Assembly: GCA_016708905.1 (NCBI GenBank)
Contig: JADJEV010000002.1
Coordinates: 372,001-436,000, forward strand
Length of the DNA stretch: 64,000 bases
Source: Candidatus Methylophosphatis roskildensis
GTDB lineage: Bacteria; Pseudomonadota; Gammaproteobacteria; Burkholderiales; Rhodocyclaceae
Reading direction: 5' to 3'
The position numbers and the translations under genes were made by a program. Below the pieces are notes generated by a model. It was not told the origin of the DNA, did no database searches, and was given only the letters and a program-made list of their open reading frames with translations. Below are positions 1-8,393 of this stretch, piece after piece. Every line of letters starts with the position of its first letter. Position 1 is the first letter of the stretch.

Positions 1-75
1 GCGATGCGCCGCATGCCCGGAATCGACTGCAACACGCCGGCCGGCATTCGGGCTTTCACGCGCCCGGCGGAATGA
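1..75 (+). CDS. C-terminal tail of an upstream gene (partial)
   Basis: Frame 1 is open from the first base to a TGA at 73-75 and would give 24 residues ending in FTRPAE. The start lies outside the window. The tail is too short to identify, and the open frame could be chance in this GC-rich DNA. The 57 bases that follow, before the next start, hold no recognisable feature beyond that gene's ribosome binding site. Confidence 0.25.
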   Translation, partial: AMRRMPGIDCNTPAGIRAFTRPAE

Positions 76-132
76 CGCGGGCGTGCTTCGCGGCGTATGA
101 TTCGCCAATCGAAAATGCATGGGGAGAATCCC

Positions 133-576
133 TTGACTCGGCGAGTGGCTGCTTGCGAGCTGTGTGAACAACCTGGCGGACACCCGGTCTGGCAGGATGG
201 GGCGTGCCGCGTGGTGCGCGTCGATGAGCCGGACTATCCGGGTTTTTGCCGCGTGGTATGGCAGGAGCATGTCACGGAAATGAGCGATCTGACCACCGGC
301 GAACAGCGTCACCTGGGCAGCGTGGTCAATGCGGTTGAATCGGCATTGCGCACGCTGGTGCGGCCCGACAAGATCAATCTGGCGAGCCTCGGCAACCTGG
401 TGCCCCACCTGCACTGGCACGTGATTCCGCGCTGGCGCGACGACCGTCATTTTCCGCGGCCGATCTGGGCCGAGCCGCTGCGCGAATCCTCGCCGCCACG
501 CCCGCCGGTCAGCGACGCCGCGCTGCATGAGGCCGTGGTGCAGGTTCTGGCCGAAGTACAGGCGGGGGCAGCATGA
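133..576 (+). CDS. HIT-family protein (histidine-triad nucleotide hydrolase/transferase)
   Basis: A short cytoplasmic HIT-superfamily protein. The signature HLHWHVIPRW near the middle matches the H-x-H-x-H catalytic triad of the family, whose members hydrolyse or transfer nucleotides from phosphoramidate, dinucleoside polyphosphate or similar substrates. An N-terminal CELC pair could hold a metal. I place the start at TTG 133 because GGGGAG at 121-126 sits 6 bases before it; an in-frame ATG at 97 gives a 12-residue extension without a clear binding site. The substrate cannot be told from sequence. The gene stands alone, 109 bases before the PilZ-like pair. Confidence 0.88.
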   Translation: MTRRVAACELCEQPGGHPVWQDGACRVVRVDEPDYPGFCRVVWQEHVTEMSDLTTGEQRHLGSVVNAVESALRTLVRPDKINLASLGNLVPHLHWHVIPRWRDDRHFPRPIWAEPLRESSPPRPPVSDAALHEAVVQVLAEVQAGAA

Positions 577-685
577 GCCACCCGGCGAGGGGCCCCGCGC
601 AGCGGGGATCGACGGCAAGGCGAATGCTGCCAGGCGCCGACGCCTTGGTCGCTCAGCAAACAATCACGTTTCGGAGGCGACGCGC

Positions 686-2272
686 ATGAGCACGCCGGTC
701 CCACCGATCGCCGAAATCCATGACGTTGCCTCCGCCAAGGCTTGGCTGGCACGCCAGCCACAGGCCAACCCCTCGCAACTGCAGGCGGCATTGGCGACGG
801 AAATCGGCCATATCAATCAGGGTACGACGGGACCGGCCATGCGCCTGTCGATCCTCGAATTCCTGCGCGAACCCGTCGCTTTCGCACAGACCGAATGCGC
901 GAAGAAGTTCACCGGCCGGGCGCTGCCGCTGGCGCCCCACGAGCAGACAGCCTACGAGGCAAGCCGCACGCTCTGGCAACTGCTCGGCGACGGCTATCGG
1001 CTGTGTCTCGAAGCGGCCGAAGCCGGCGATCCGGAGGCCCGCCGCGACACCGCGCTGATTGCCCAGCGCGCCATTGCCACGGCCAGCATGCTGCAATTCG
1101 ACGCCTACCGTGCCCAGCATGAGGTCGGCAGCGTGTTCTGGCAGAACCTGCACCGGCTCTATGCAGCAGCCGAGCGGCAGGGCTGTGCCGAGACCGAGGT
1201 CGAGGACGGTCTGCGCCTGATCGGCAAAACCACGAGTGCCGGCGCCGGCTATGCGCTGGTACTGCTGCTCTACGCAGCCAGTCCCTATCAGCTCAGTCAG
1301 CGCCAACTGATCGCGCTGCGCCGCTGGATCGCGCGCTGGTGCAGCAAGGTTGCGATCCTGCGGGCGGCGCCAGCCGAGGGCAATCCGGCAGCCCTGCCGG
1401 TGGATCTGGCGGGATCCGGCCCGGCCGGCGCAATTGGCGGCGCGGGCGCGGACCTGCGCTGGCTCGATACGACGGCGATGCGCGGCTCGATCCGCGCCCG
1501 GCTGGTCAAGCTCAAGGAAGGCGTGGCGCCCGCCGATCTGACGCTCGGCGACGATCTTTCAGCCGAGGCTGCCGAGGAGCTCCTGTTGCACCTGTACCGG
1601 CACTGCAGCCGCAGCGCCTTGCCGCGCGTCCATCCACGGCGCCATGCGCAGGGAGAAATCCGCGTGGTCAGCGGATTGACAGGCATCCATTTCCACGTCT
1701 CCGGCAAGCTGTTCCGCGAACCCGGCTCGACTTCGACCATGACGCGCCAGCATGCCACGGAACTGGCGACTTTCGGACGTTTGTCGACCGCCGAAGAGGA
1801 GGGTCGCGCCGCGCGCGATTTCGCGCCCGAAAGCTGGCACCTGATCGATCAGAGCGCCGGCGGTTTGCGTATCGCGCGCGACGCCGGCCCGCCGCAACGG
1901 CGCATTGGCGCCGGACAACTGATCGCGCTCAAGGGCCAGAGCGACGAGTCGTTCCTGCTTGCCATGACACGCTGGATGGTGGCCGTGGGGCAGGGCGGGG
2001 TTCATGCCGGAATCATGTGGATACCCGGGGCGCCGCTCGGTGCGATCGCCCGCACGATGGAACTGGCCGGACGCGAGACCTTCGAGCGCGCCTTCGTGCT
2101 GCCGGAAATCGGGCGGCTGAAGGTACCGGCGAGCATCATCCTGCCGCTGAACAGCTTCCGCGGGCCGCGCGAAATCGAGCTGATCAACCCGACGCTGGGC
2201 CGGCTAAGACTGACGGCCCTGATGCAGCGCGGCCAGGACTTCGATCGCGTGTTGTTCGAACCTCTATCCTGA
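686..2272 (+). CDS. PilZ-like domain protein, first of a tandem paralogous pair
   Basis: A 528-residue soluble protein with no signal peptide or membrane segment. The N-terminal two thirds is an alpha-helical region I cannot assign. The C-terminal part contains ESWHLIDQSAGGLRI, in which DQSAGG fits the D/N-x-S-x-x-G motif of c-di-GMP-binding PilZ domains; the usual RxxxR partner upstream is not obvious. The start at ATG 686 follows GGAGG at 673-677; the open frame extends upstream into the HIT gene but has no ribosome binding site there. The next gene encodes a protein with the same layout and begins 12 bases after the stop, so the two are probably co-transcribed and arose by duplication. A c-di-GMP receptor role is inference; the motif alone is seen. 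Confidence 0.6.
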   Translation: MSTPVPPIAEIHDVASAKAWLARQPQANPSQLQAALATEIGHINQGTTGPAMRLSILEFLREPVAFAQTECAKKFTGRALPLAPHEQTAYEASRTLWQLLGDGYRLCLEAAEAGDPEARRDTALIAQRAIATASMLQFDAYRAQHEVGSVFWQNLHRLYAAAERQGCAETEVEDGLRLIGKTTSAGAGYALVLLLYAASPYQLSQRQLIALRRWIARWCSKVAILRAAPAEGNPAALPVDLAGSGPAGAIGGAGADLRWLDTTAMRGSIRARLVKLKEGVAPADLTLGDDLSAEAAEELLLHLYRHCSRSALPRVHPRRHAQGEIRVVSGLTGIHFHVSGKLFREPGSTSTMTRQHATELATFGRLSTAEEEGRAARDFAPESWHLIDQSAGGLRIARDAGPPQRRIGAGQLIALKGQSDESFLLAMTRWMVAVGQGGVHAGIMWIPGAPLGAIARTMELAGRETFERAFVLPEIGRLKVPASIILPLNSFRGPREIELINPTLGRLRLTALMQRGQDFDRVLFEPLS

Positions 2273-2284
2273 GTGCGCCCGCGC

Positions 2285-3889
2285 ATGGAATTCCCCCGGA
2301 TCAATTTCGACTTCGCCAATCCGCAGCAGTGCATCGATCTGCTGGCGTCGGTGCCGCTGACCAACCTCGACCATGCGCGCGAGGCCCTGGTAGGCCTGAT
2401 TCGCGGCATGCTGGCGACACCGCCGGAACCGCTAGCCCACCTCGAAGTGCTCGAACAGGCGCGCCCGGCGGTCAGCTTCGTGGTCGGGGAGATCGCCAAG
2501 CGTTACTCGTTCCAGCCCCTGCCGCCGGCCCTGCAGGAGAATGATCTGCTATTGCAGGGCGTGTCGCTGTTGCAGGCGATGGCGCACTCGTATTCGGAGG
2601 TTGCCAGCCGCGGCGGCGAACTGCCGCATGTCCAGAGCCGGCTCGCGGTGATCTGCCAGCGCTGCATCCACTATTCCGGCCGCGTTATCCTTGAATACTT
2701 CCGCGCCCGGCGCGAGATTCCGCCGGGTCTGTGGATCGATCTGCACGGCTATTACGCCACGGCCGAGGAATGGGGTATCGCCGCGCTGCAGGTGGTCGAG
2801 CCGATGAACGATCTGCATTCGACCGAGTCCTGTCAGGACGCCTACAGTGCGATCCTGCTGGTCGACCTGGCCAACCCCTACGGCCGCTCACCGCGCGAGT
2901 TCGTCTGGGTGACGCGCTGGGCGAGGCTCTTCGCCCAGGACACCAGCATCGTCCGGCCGAGCGGCACGGCGGAAGAACAGAAGTGCTACGGCGTGGACCT
3001 GATGCTCGATCGCGGTCTGCGGCCGATGACCATGCTCTCGCCCACCCAGTCCCTCTATCGCTTCGACGGCGCGCGCCTGGCGCCGCGCCTGCAGCAACTG
3101 ATCCTCAGGCTGCGCCAGGGCGCGGCGCCTTCGGAGCTCGGCCTCGGCGAGGACATCGCGATGCCGCAGGGCGCACGGCTTTTGCTGCGCTTGTACCGGC
3201 CGTGGTGCCAGGCTGCCCCATTGCGGCGCTTTCAACGACGTAGCGGCACCGGCAGTGCCGAACTCTCCTTCGGGTTCGAGCCGATCCACTATTACATCGG
3301 CGGCGATGAATTCGTCCAGCCGGAACCGGCGCGCATCTATACGCGGGCCGAGGTCGACAGCATGCTGACCTTCGGTGACCGCGTCGAAGGCGGCGAGAAA
3401 CTGCAGTTGCGTTCCGCGCAGATCGGCTATGCGCTAGAACAATGGCAGGTGATCGATCAGTCGGTGGCGGGTTTCCAGCTACGCCACGAATCGGCGGAAT
3501 CACGCCTCGGCCAGCGCATCGAGAACAACCAGTTGATCGGCATCCGTCCGCCGGACGGCGAACGGATGTTGCTCGGGCAGGTGAGCTGGACGATGTTCGA
3601 ATCGACCGGCGGACTGCTGATCGGCGTGGCGCTGCTGCCTGGCACGCCGGATGCACTGGCGGCACGCCAGACGGGCATCAATGTCGCACAGCCCGGCGCG
3701 TATTCGCGCGCCTTCGTGCTGCCCGCCGTTGCCGCGTTGAAAGAGCCGAATTCGCTGATTCTGCCGCGCGGCTGGTACCAGAAGGATCGCGTGCTGGAGG
3801 TCTTTGTGGACCGCGCGGTTCGCATCAAGCTCAGCGCCCTGCTGCAGCAGGGGGTCGATTTCGAACGCGTGGAGTTTGCGGTGAACTGA
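2285..3889 (+). CDS. PilZ-like domain protein, second of a tandem paralogous pair
   Basis: A 534-residue protein that resembles the gene just upstream along its length: helical N-terminus, the central block RLYRPWCQAAPLRRFQRRSG aligning with its neighbour's RLYRHCSRSALPRVHPRRHA, and a C-terminal EQWQVIDQSVAGFQLR in which DQSVAG again fits the PilZ D-x-S-x-x-G motif. Both end in a matching stretch (ALLQQGVDFERVEF here, ALMQRGQDFDRVLF there). The start is ATG 2285; GTG 2273 in the same frame is possible. The stop is 28 bases from the stop of phoR on the other strand, so the genes are convergent. The pair may act as a heteromeric or divergently tuned c-di-GMP sensor, but this is inference. Confidence 0.6.
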   Translation: MEFPRINFDFANPQQCIDLLASVPLTNLDHAREALVGLIRGMLATPPEPLAHLEVLEQARPAVSFVVGEIAKRYSFQPLPPALQENDLLLQGVSLLQAMAHSYSEVASRGGELPHVQSRLAVICQRCIHYSGRVILEYFRARREIPPGLWIDLHGYYATAEEWGIAALQVVEPMNDLHSTESCQDAYSAILLVDLANPYGRSPREFVWVTRWARLFAQDTSIVRPSGTAEEQKCYGVDLMLDRGLRPMTMLSPTQSLYRFDGARLAPRLQQLILRLRQGAAPSELGLGEDIAMPQGARLLLRLYRPWCQAAPLRRFQRRSGTGSAELSFGFEPIHYYIGGDEFVQPEPARIYTRAEVDSMLTFGDRVEGGEKLQLRSAQIGYALEQWQVIDQSVAGFQLRHESAESRLGQRIENNQLIGIRPPDGERMLLGQVSWTMFESTGGLLIGVALLPGTPDALAARQTGINVAQPGAYSRAFVLPAVAALKEPNSLILPRGWYQKDRVLEVFVDRAVRIKLSALLQQGVDFERVEFAVN

Positions 3890-3917
3890 TCTTCTCCGCC
3901 AGCGGCCCGACAGCCTG

Positions 3918-5240
3918 CTAGGCGGCGTTGGCCACCACCCGCGCGAGCACACGTTGCGCCGGCAGACGGACCGTGAAACGGCTGCCCCGCCCGGGCGTGC
4001 TGACGATTTCCAGCCTCGCCTGATGCCGCTCGAGCGCGTGCTTGACGATCGCCAGCCCGAGCCCGGTGCCGCCCGTTTCCCTCGAACGCCCGCGATCGAC
4101 GCGATAGAAGCGTTCGGTCAGCCGCGGAATATGCTGCGCCTCGATGCCGATGCCGTTGTCCTCGACGTCGATCAAGCCCTGGCCATCGACGACGCGCCAT
4201 GCGATGCGGATCTCGCCGCCCGGCGGCGTGTAGCGCACCGCGTTGCTGACCAGGTTGCTCACGGCACTGTGCAGTTCCTGCGCAGAGCCGCGGATCGAGG
4301 CCGGCCCGGCAGCTTCGACGTCGATCTGGTGGCGTCCGGCCGACAGCGTCTTGGCCTCGCGCTGGACGGTCTCCAGCAACGTCGTCACGTCGACCAGATC
4401 CTCCTTCGGCGAAGGGGGGCCGGTTTCCAGGGACGAGAGAGCGAGCAGATCCACCACCAGACGCTCGATTCGTCCGGTCTGTTCGCGGGCGGCGGCGATG
4501 AACCGCTGCGCCTCCTCGCTCGAGACGCCTCGAGGATCGTCGGCGAGCATCTCGAGATAGCCATGGATGACGGTCAGCGGCGTACGCATTTCGTGCGAAA
4601 CATTGGCGACGAAATCGCGCCGCATGCGCTCGAGACGCTCGACATGTGTCACGTCGGCAGAAAGCAGCAGTTTTCGCTCGTCGCCGAATGCGATCAACTG
4701 GGTCGACAGCACGTGACCGGGCAGACCGGGGGCGGGCATCAGCAGCCCGCCATCAGGGGCGCTGCCGTCCAGCAGGGCGATGAACTCAGGCTGGCGGACC
4801 AGGTTGGCGAGCGGCAGGCCGACATCGCGCTTGAGGTCGACCCCGAACTGCTGCCCGGCAACACCGTTGGCCGACTCGATGATGTTGGCGCCATGAAGAA
4901 TCACGACGCCATCGGGCATCGCCTGCATGGCTTCGCTCTGCCGCTGCAACTGGTGCAGCAGATGCTGCCGATCCTGCGCGGCGATGCGATTGCGCCGGTA
5001 AAGGGCGGAGAAGACGTGACCCCATGCGCCACTGCCCGGCGGTACCTGCGAATCCTCCGGTGCGCGGGCCCAGCCGAACAGTCGGTCGATCTGCGACAGG
5101 TGCTGCCATAGCAGAACCAGCGTGCCGGACAGCATGCATACAAACGCCCACATCGGTCCGGCGATCGGCCAGACAAGCAGGGACAGACAGCCAGTTGTGG
5201 CGAGCCACCTGGCGGCATGCAACCGGATTGGACTCAAGCG
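3918..5240 (-). CDS. phoR: Phosphate regulon sensor histidine kinase PhoR
   Basis: Membrane sensor kinase of the phosphate-starvation system, phosphorylating PhoB. Order: two hydrophobic N-terminal segments (LSLLVWPIAGPMWAFVCMLS region), a PAS-like domain (region around LQRQSEAMQAMPDGVVILHG), the HisKA box RRDFVANVSHEMRTPLTVIH with the phospho-accepting His, then the ATP-binding HATPase_c domain with N-box NLVSNAVRYTPPGG, DNGIGIE, a FYRVDRGRS loop and GGTGLGLAIVKH. No ATG lies near the expected N-terminus; the frame is open back into phoB. I chose TTG at 5240 (about 440 residues, close to the 431 of E. coli PhoR); TTG at 5222 is an alternative. It follows phoB by about 30 bases in the usual phoB-phoR order. 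Confidence 0.9.
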   Translation of the reverse strand, partial: RLSPIRLHAARWLATTGCLSLLVWPIAGPMWAFVCMLSGTLVLLWQHLSQIDRLFGWARAPEDSQVPPGSGAWGHVFSALYRRNRIAAQDRQHLLHQLQRQSEAMQAMPDGVVILHGANIIESANGVAGQQFGVDLKRDVGLPLANLVRQPEFIALLDGSAPDGGLLMPAPGLPGHVLSTQLIAFGDERKLLLSADVTHVERLERMRRDFVANVSHEMRTPLTVIHGYLEMLADDPRGVSSEEAQRFIAAAREQTGRIERLVVDLLALSSLETGPPSPKEDLVDVTTLLETVQREAKTLSAGRHQIDVEAAGPASIRGSAQELHSAVSNLVSNAVRYTPPGGEIRIAWRVVDGQGLIDVEDNGIGIEAQHIPRLTERFYRVDRGRSRETGGTGLGLAIVKHALERHQARLEIVSTPGRGSRFTVRLPAQRVLARVVANAA

Positions 5241-5269
5241 GGATGAATACGCGCGCGAACCAGGAAGGG

Positions 5270-5986
5270 CTATTCTACGCCGAGCGCGGGAGCGACTCCG
5301 AGGTCGGCCGACAGCCGATAGCCGCTGCCGCGTACGGTCTGGACCAGGCGGTCGTGCTGGGTCGCCTCGAGCGCCCCGCGCAGCCGGCGAATGTGTACGT
5401 CGACCGTTCGCTCCTCGACGAAGACGTGGTCTCCCCACACCTGGTCGAGCAATTGCGCGCGCGAATGCACGCGCTCGGGGTGTGTCATCAGGAAATGCAG
5501 CAGGCGGAACTCGGTCGGACCGAGGTTGATCGGGAGCTCGCCGGCGGTGACACGATGGGTCGACGGGTCGAGCTGCAGGCCGCCGATTTCGACGATGTCA
5601 TCGGTCGCCTGCGGACGCTGGCGCCGCAGCACCGCCTTGATCCGCGCCACCAGTTCGCGCGGGCTGAACGGTTTGGTGACGTAGTCGTCGGCACCGGTTT
5701 CCAAACCGGTGATCTTGTCCTGTTCCTCGCCGCGGGCGGTCAGCATGATAATCGGCACGCTGCGGGTGCGCTCGTCGGCGCGCAGGCGCCGCGCCAGCTC
5801 CACGCCGTTCATTCCGGGCAGCATCCAGTCCACCAGCACCAGGTCGGGCAGGGCCTCGCGCACCAGTCGCAGCGCGGTTTCTGCGTCGCCGGCGCGCAGC
5901 ACCTGATGCCCGGCACGCACCAGGTTGACGGCGACCAGCTCCTGAATTGCTGGCTCGTCTTCGACGAGCAGAATGTTTGCGGCCAT
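5270..5986 (-). CDS. phoB: Phosphate regulon response regulator PhoB
   Basis: OmpR/PhoB-type transcription factor, 238 residues. The receiver domain has ILLVEDE at the N-terminus, the phospho-acceptor Asp53 in LVLVDWMLPG and LTARGEE then YVTKPF with the conserved Lys. The C-terminal winged helix includes LGPTEFRLLHFLMTHPERVHSRAQLLDQVWG and the RRLRGAL recognition helix, ending VRGSGYRL. It is followed directly by phoR. A Pho box lies 47 bases upstream of its start codon, so the operon is likely autoactivated under phosphate limitation. Confidence 0.95.
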   Translation of the reverse strand: MAANILLVEDEPAIQELVAVNLVRAGHQVLRAGDAETALRLVREALPDLVLVDWMLPGMNGVELARRLRADERTRSVPIIMLTARGEEQDKITGLETGADDYVTKPFSPRELVARIKAVLRRQRPQATDDIVEIGGLQLDPSTHRVTAGELPINLGPTEFRLLHFLMTHPERVHSRAQLLDQVWGDHVFVEERTVDVHIRRLRGALEATQHDRLVQTVRGSGYRLSADLGVAPALGVE

Positions 5987-6032
5987 GGTCGGTCGAAACC
6001 CTGTGGGAACGAATGCATTCTATTTCGCTGCC

Positions 6033-6050
6033 GTGACGCTTTTGTGACAG
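6033..6050 (-). promoter_or_regulatory. Pho box upstream of phoB
   Basis: Read on the minus strand the site is CTGTCACAAAAGCGTCAC: two 7-base half-sites, CTGTCAC and GCGTCAC, separated by AAAA. This agrees with the enterobacterial Pho box (CTGTCAT, four AT-rich bases, CTGTCAT or C). It lies 47 bases before the phoB ATG, where an activator site that overlaps the -35 region would be expected. The divergent DUF971 gene starts 70 bases on the other side and could share the control region. Confidence 0.7.
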
Positions 6051-6119
6051 CGTTCGTCTTGCCGGTGCGATGTTCGCATTGCGGTACACTACGCCTCTGA
6101 TCGACAGGAGACTCCCGCC

Positions 6120-6554
6120 ATGGCCGGCCTCGACAAAAATACCCCGATTCCCTCGGAGATCAAGCTGCATCAGAAATCCCGCTTGATGGAAGTCAGCTTC
6201 TCCGACGGCGCGCATTACTCGTTGAGCTTCGAGTACCTGCGCGTCTACTCGCCCTCGGCCGAGGTGCGCGGCCACGGGCCGGGGCAGGAGGTGTTGCAGG
6301 TGGGCAAGCGCGAGGTGGACATCGTCAGTCTCGACCCGGTGGGCAGTTATGCCGTCCGCCCGGTGTTTTCCGACGGTCACGATAGCGGCATCTACTCGTG
6401 GGACCACCTGTATCTGCTCGGCCAGCATCAGGACGAATTGTGGCCGGAATACCTGCGCCGCCTCGACGAAGCCGGCGCGAGCCGCGATCCGGGCTTGAAT
6501 ACGCCTGCTGCGCCCAAACCTTCCGCTGGCGCCTGCGGTCATCACTCACATTGA
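6120..6554 (+). CDS. DUF971 / GBBH-like N-terminal domain protein
   Basis: A 144-residue cytoplasmic protein of the DUF971 family, whose fold is that of the N-terminal domain of gamma-butyrobetaine hydroxylase. The typical signature is seen: SFSDGAHYSLSFEYLRVYSPSAEVRGHG near residues 27-54, followed by the glycine-and-tyrosine pattern GSYAVRPVFSDGHDSGIYSWDHLYLLG. The C-terminal tail is Cys/His-rich (ACGHHSH) and could bind metal. AGGAGA about ten bases upstream supports the ATG. It precedes ubiE by 13 bases, a common pairing in betaproteobacteria, but its biochemical role is not established. Divergent from phoB. Confidence 0.85.
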   Translation: MAGLDKNTPIPSEIKLHQKSRLMEVSFSDGAHYSLSFEYLRVYSPSAEVRGHGPGQEVLQVGKREVDIVSLDPVGSYAVRPVFSDGHDSGIYSWDHLYLLGQHQDELWPEYLRRLDEAGASRDPGLNTPAAPKPSAGACGHHSH

Positions 6555-6567
6555 TCAGGGCAAGAGC

Positions 6568-7305
6568 TTGAGCGATAGTCAAACCGATTTCGGCTTCGAG
6601 ACGGTCGCCGAGGCCGACAAGGCCAGACGCGTGGCCGGGGTGTTTTCGTCGGTCGCCGATTCCTACGACCTCATGAACGATCTGATGTCGCTCGGGCTGC
6701 ATCGGCTGTGGAAGGCTTTTGCGGTGCAACTGGCGGGCGTGCGGGCCGGCGATCGGGTGCTCGACGTCGCGGGCGGAACCGCCGATCTGTCGCTCGCATT
6801 CGCCAAGCGGGTTGGCCCGAGCGGCCAGGTCTGGCTGACCGACATCAACCCGGCGATGCTGGCGCGCGGTCGGGATCGCCTGGCCGATCACGGTTATCTG
6901 TGCCCGACGGCCCGCTGCGATAGCGAGAAACTGCCGTTCCCCGACGATTACTTCGACTGTTGCACGGTGGCCTTCGGCCTGCGCAACATGACGCACAAGG
7001 ATCTCGCGCTGGCCGAAATGCGGCGCGTGCTGAAACCCGGCGGACGCCTACTGGTGCTCGAGTTTTCCAGAGTCTGGCAACCGCTCGCGCCGGCCTACGA
7101 CATCTACTCGTTCAAGATACTGCCGTGGCTCGGCAGCAAGGTGGCCGGCGATGCCGACAGCTACCGTTACCTCGCCGAGTCGATCCGCGTGCATCCCGAC
7201 CAGGAAACCCTGAAATCCATGATGGAACAGGCGGGCCTGGCGCGGGTCCAATACTTCAACCTGACCGCGGGCGTCGTGGCCCTGCACCGCGGCTATAAAC
7301 TCTAA
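6568..7305 (+). CDS. ubiE: Ubiquinone/menaquinone C-methyltransferase UbiE
   Basis: SAM-dependent methyltransferase that methylates the benzoquinol ring in ubiquinone (and, where present, menaquinone) synthesis. 245 residues, the usual family length. Seen: an N-terminal VAGVFSSVADSYDLMNDLMSLGLHRLWK (UbiE signature 1), SAM motif I VLDVAGGTADLSL, the acidic WLTDINPAML, FPDDYFD followed by AFGLRNMTHKDLALAEMRRVLKPGG (signature 2), and the C-terminal NLTAGVVALHRGYK. The start is TTG 6568; no ATG lies at a suitable place and the family alignment begins here. Part of an apparent operon with DUF971, Tim44-like and ubiJ genes. Confidence 0.95.
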   Translation: MSDSQTDFGFETVAEADKARRVAGVFSSVADSYDLMNDLMSLGLHRLWKAFAVQLAGVRAGDRVLDVAGGTADLSLAFAKRVGPSGQVWLTDINPAMLARGRDRLADHGYLCPTARCDSEKLPFPDDYFDCCTVAFGLRNMTHKDLALAEMRRVLKPGGRLLVLEFSRVWQPLAPAYDIYSFKILPWLGSKVAGDADSYRYLAESIRVHPDQETLKSMMEQAGLARVQYFNLTAGVVALHRGYKL

Positions 7306-7396
7306 ACGCTCATGACGGAGCTTAGGGCATCCGGAAACCGTGCGAACGCGGCCGAGGGTGTGACCGAAGGGCCAGCTTTTTATGGAGATATCTCGG

Positions 7397-8347
7397 ATGA
7401 AGCGATTCCTCACTGCCGCCGCTGTCGCCGCTCTGGCACTCGGCCTGACTGTCACTTCGATGGACGCGGAGGCGCGCCGCTTCGGCGGTGGCAAGTCCTT
7501 CGGCATGAAGCGTGACAACGCGCTGATGAAGCGCGATGCCGCGCCGGCCTCGCCCGCCGCGCCGCCCACCTCGGCTGCCCCGGCGCAGAAGCCCGGTGCC
7601 GCAGCCAATCCTGCCAGCCCGGCAGCGCAACCTGCGCGCTCGTGGCTCGGCCCGCTCGCCGGCCTTGCCGCCGGTCTCGGTCTGGGCGCCCTGCTTTCCG
7701 GCAGTGGCTTCGGCGGCATGCTCGGCACCCTGCTGATGGGTCTGCTGATCGCAGCCGCGGTGTTCATGGTGTTGCGCCTGCTGCGCAGCCGGCAGACGTC
7801 GGCCGCCGCGAGCCAGTCGCCGCTCCAGTACGCCGGGGCAAACGCGCCCGCCAGCCAGCCGATCCGCCTCGAACCGGGTGCCGGCGTCAGCGATCCGGTT
7901 CCGGGCATCCGGCCTTCTGCCTCAATCGGGGCAGCGGTAAGCGCCTACTCCGGCAATGCGCCGACGATTCCGGCAGACTTCGATGTCGCGGTTTTCCTGC
8001 GCAATGCGAAGCTCAATTTCGTTCGCCTGCAGGCTGCGTTCGATGCTGGCAATGGCGAAGATCTGCGCCAGTTCACGACGCCCGAGGTGTTCGCCGAGCT
8101 CAAGTTGCAGCTCGACGAACGCGGCCACGGCAGCCAGCACACCGAGGTCGTCGAGCTCCAGGCCGAAGTGCTCGACGTGACGACCGAGCCGACGCGTTAC
8201 GTCGTCAGCGTGCGCTACCACGGCCAGCTGCGCGAGGAACCCGATGCCGGGCCGCCGCAGGCATTCGACGAAGTGTGGCACCTCACCAAGCCGGTTTCAG
8301 GCGGCGGCTGGGTGGTCGCCGGCATCCAGCAGTTGGAAGCCGCCTGA
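7397..8347 (+). CDS. Tim44-like domain membrane protein
   Basis: 316 residues. An N-terminal signal-like segment (MKRFLTAAAVAALALGLTVTSMDAEA) precedes a low-complexity Ala/Pro linker, a Gly-rich hydrophobic stretch of two likely membrane passes (LAGLAAGLGLGALLSGSGFGGMLGTLLMGLLIAAAVFMVLRLLR) and a C-terminal Tim44/MRP-L45-type domain (residues about 190-315) with NFVRLQAAFDAGNGEDLRQFTTPEVFAEL. ATG 7397 is preferred over ATG 7382 because GGAGA at 7383-7387 serves as its ribosome binding site. Proteins of this type are widespread in betaproteobacteria between ubiE and ubiJ; the function is unknown, and the mitochondrial import role of Tim44 should not be transferred. Confidence 0.85.
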   Translation: MKRFLTAAAVAALALGLTVTSMDAEARRFGGGKSFGMKRDNALMKRDAAPASPAAPPTSAAPAQKPGAAANPASPAAQPARSWLGPLAGLAAGLGLGALLSGSGFGGMLGTLLMGLLIAAAVFMVLRLLRSRQTSAAASQSPLQYAGANAPASQPIRLEPGAGVSDPVPGIRPSASIGAAVSAYSGNAPTIPADFDVAVFLRNAKLNFVRLQAAFDAGNGEDLRQFTTPEVFAELKLQLDERGHGSQHTEVVELQAEVLDVTTEPTRYVVSVRYHGQLREEPDAGPPQAFDEVWHLTKPVSGGGWVVAGIQQLEAA

Positions 8348-8365
8348 GCCGTCGCTGCTCGAGGC

Positions 8366-8385
8366 AGAGGCTCGATCGAGCCTCT
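8366..8385. terminator. Perfect 20-base palindrome between the Tim44-like gene and ubiJ
   Basis: AGAGGCTCGATCGAGCCTCT is its own reverse complement and is followed by TCTTCTTGA, giving a hairpin with a short pyrimidine-rich tail. It begins 19 bases after the stop of the Tim44-like gene and ends 8 bases before the ubiJ ATG. It could terminate or attenuate transcription into ubiJ, or mask its start. No classical Shine-Dalgarno sequence lies between the palindrome and the ATG. Confidence 0.45.
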
Positions 8386-8393
8386 TCTTCTTG

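Noticed and set aside
3954..5111. Long plus-strand open frame of 385 codons opposite phoR
   Set aside because: It mirrors the phoR codons, has no domain and no binding site; the minus-strand frame has all kinase motifs.
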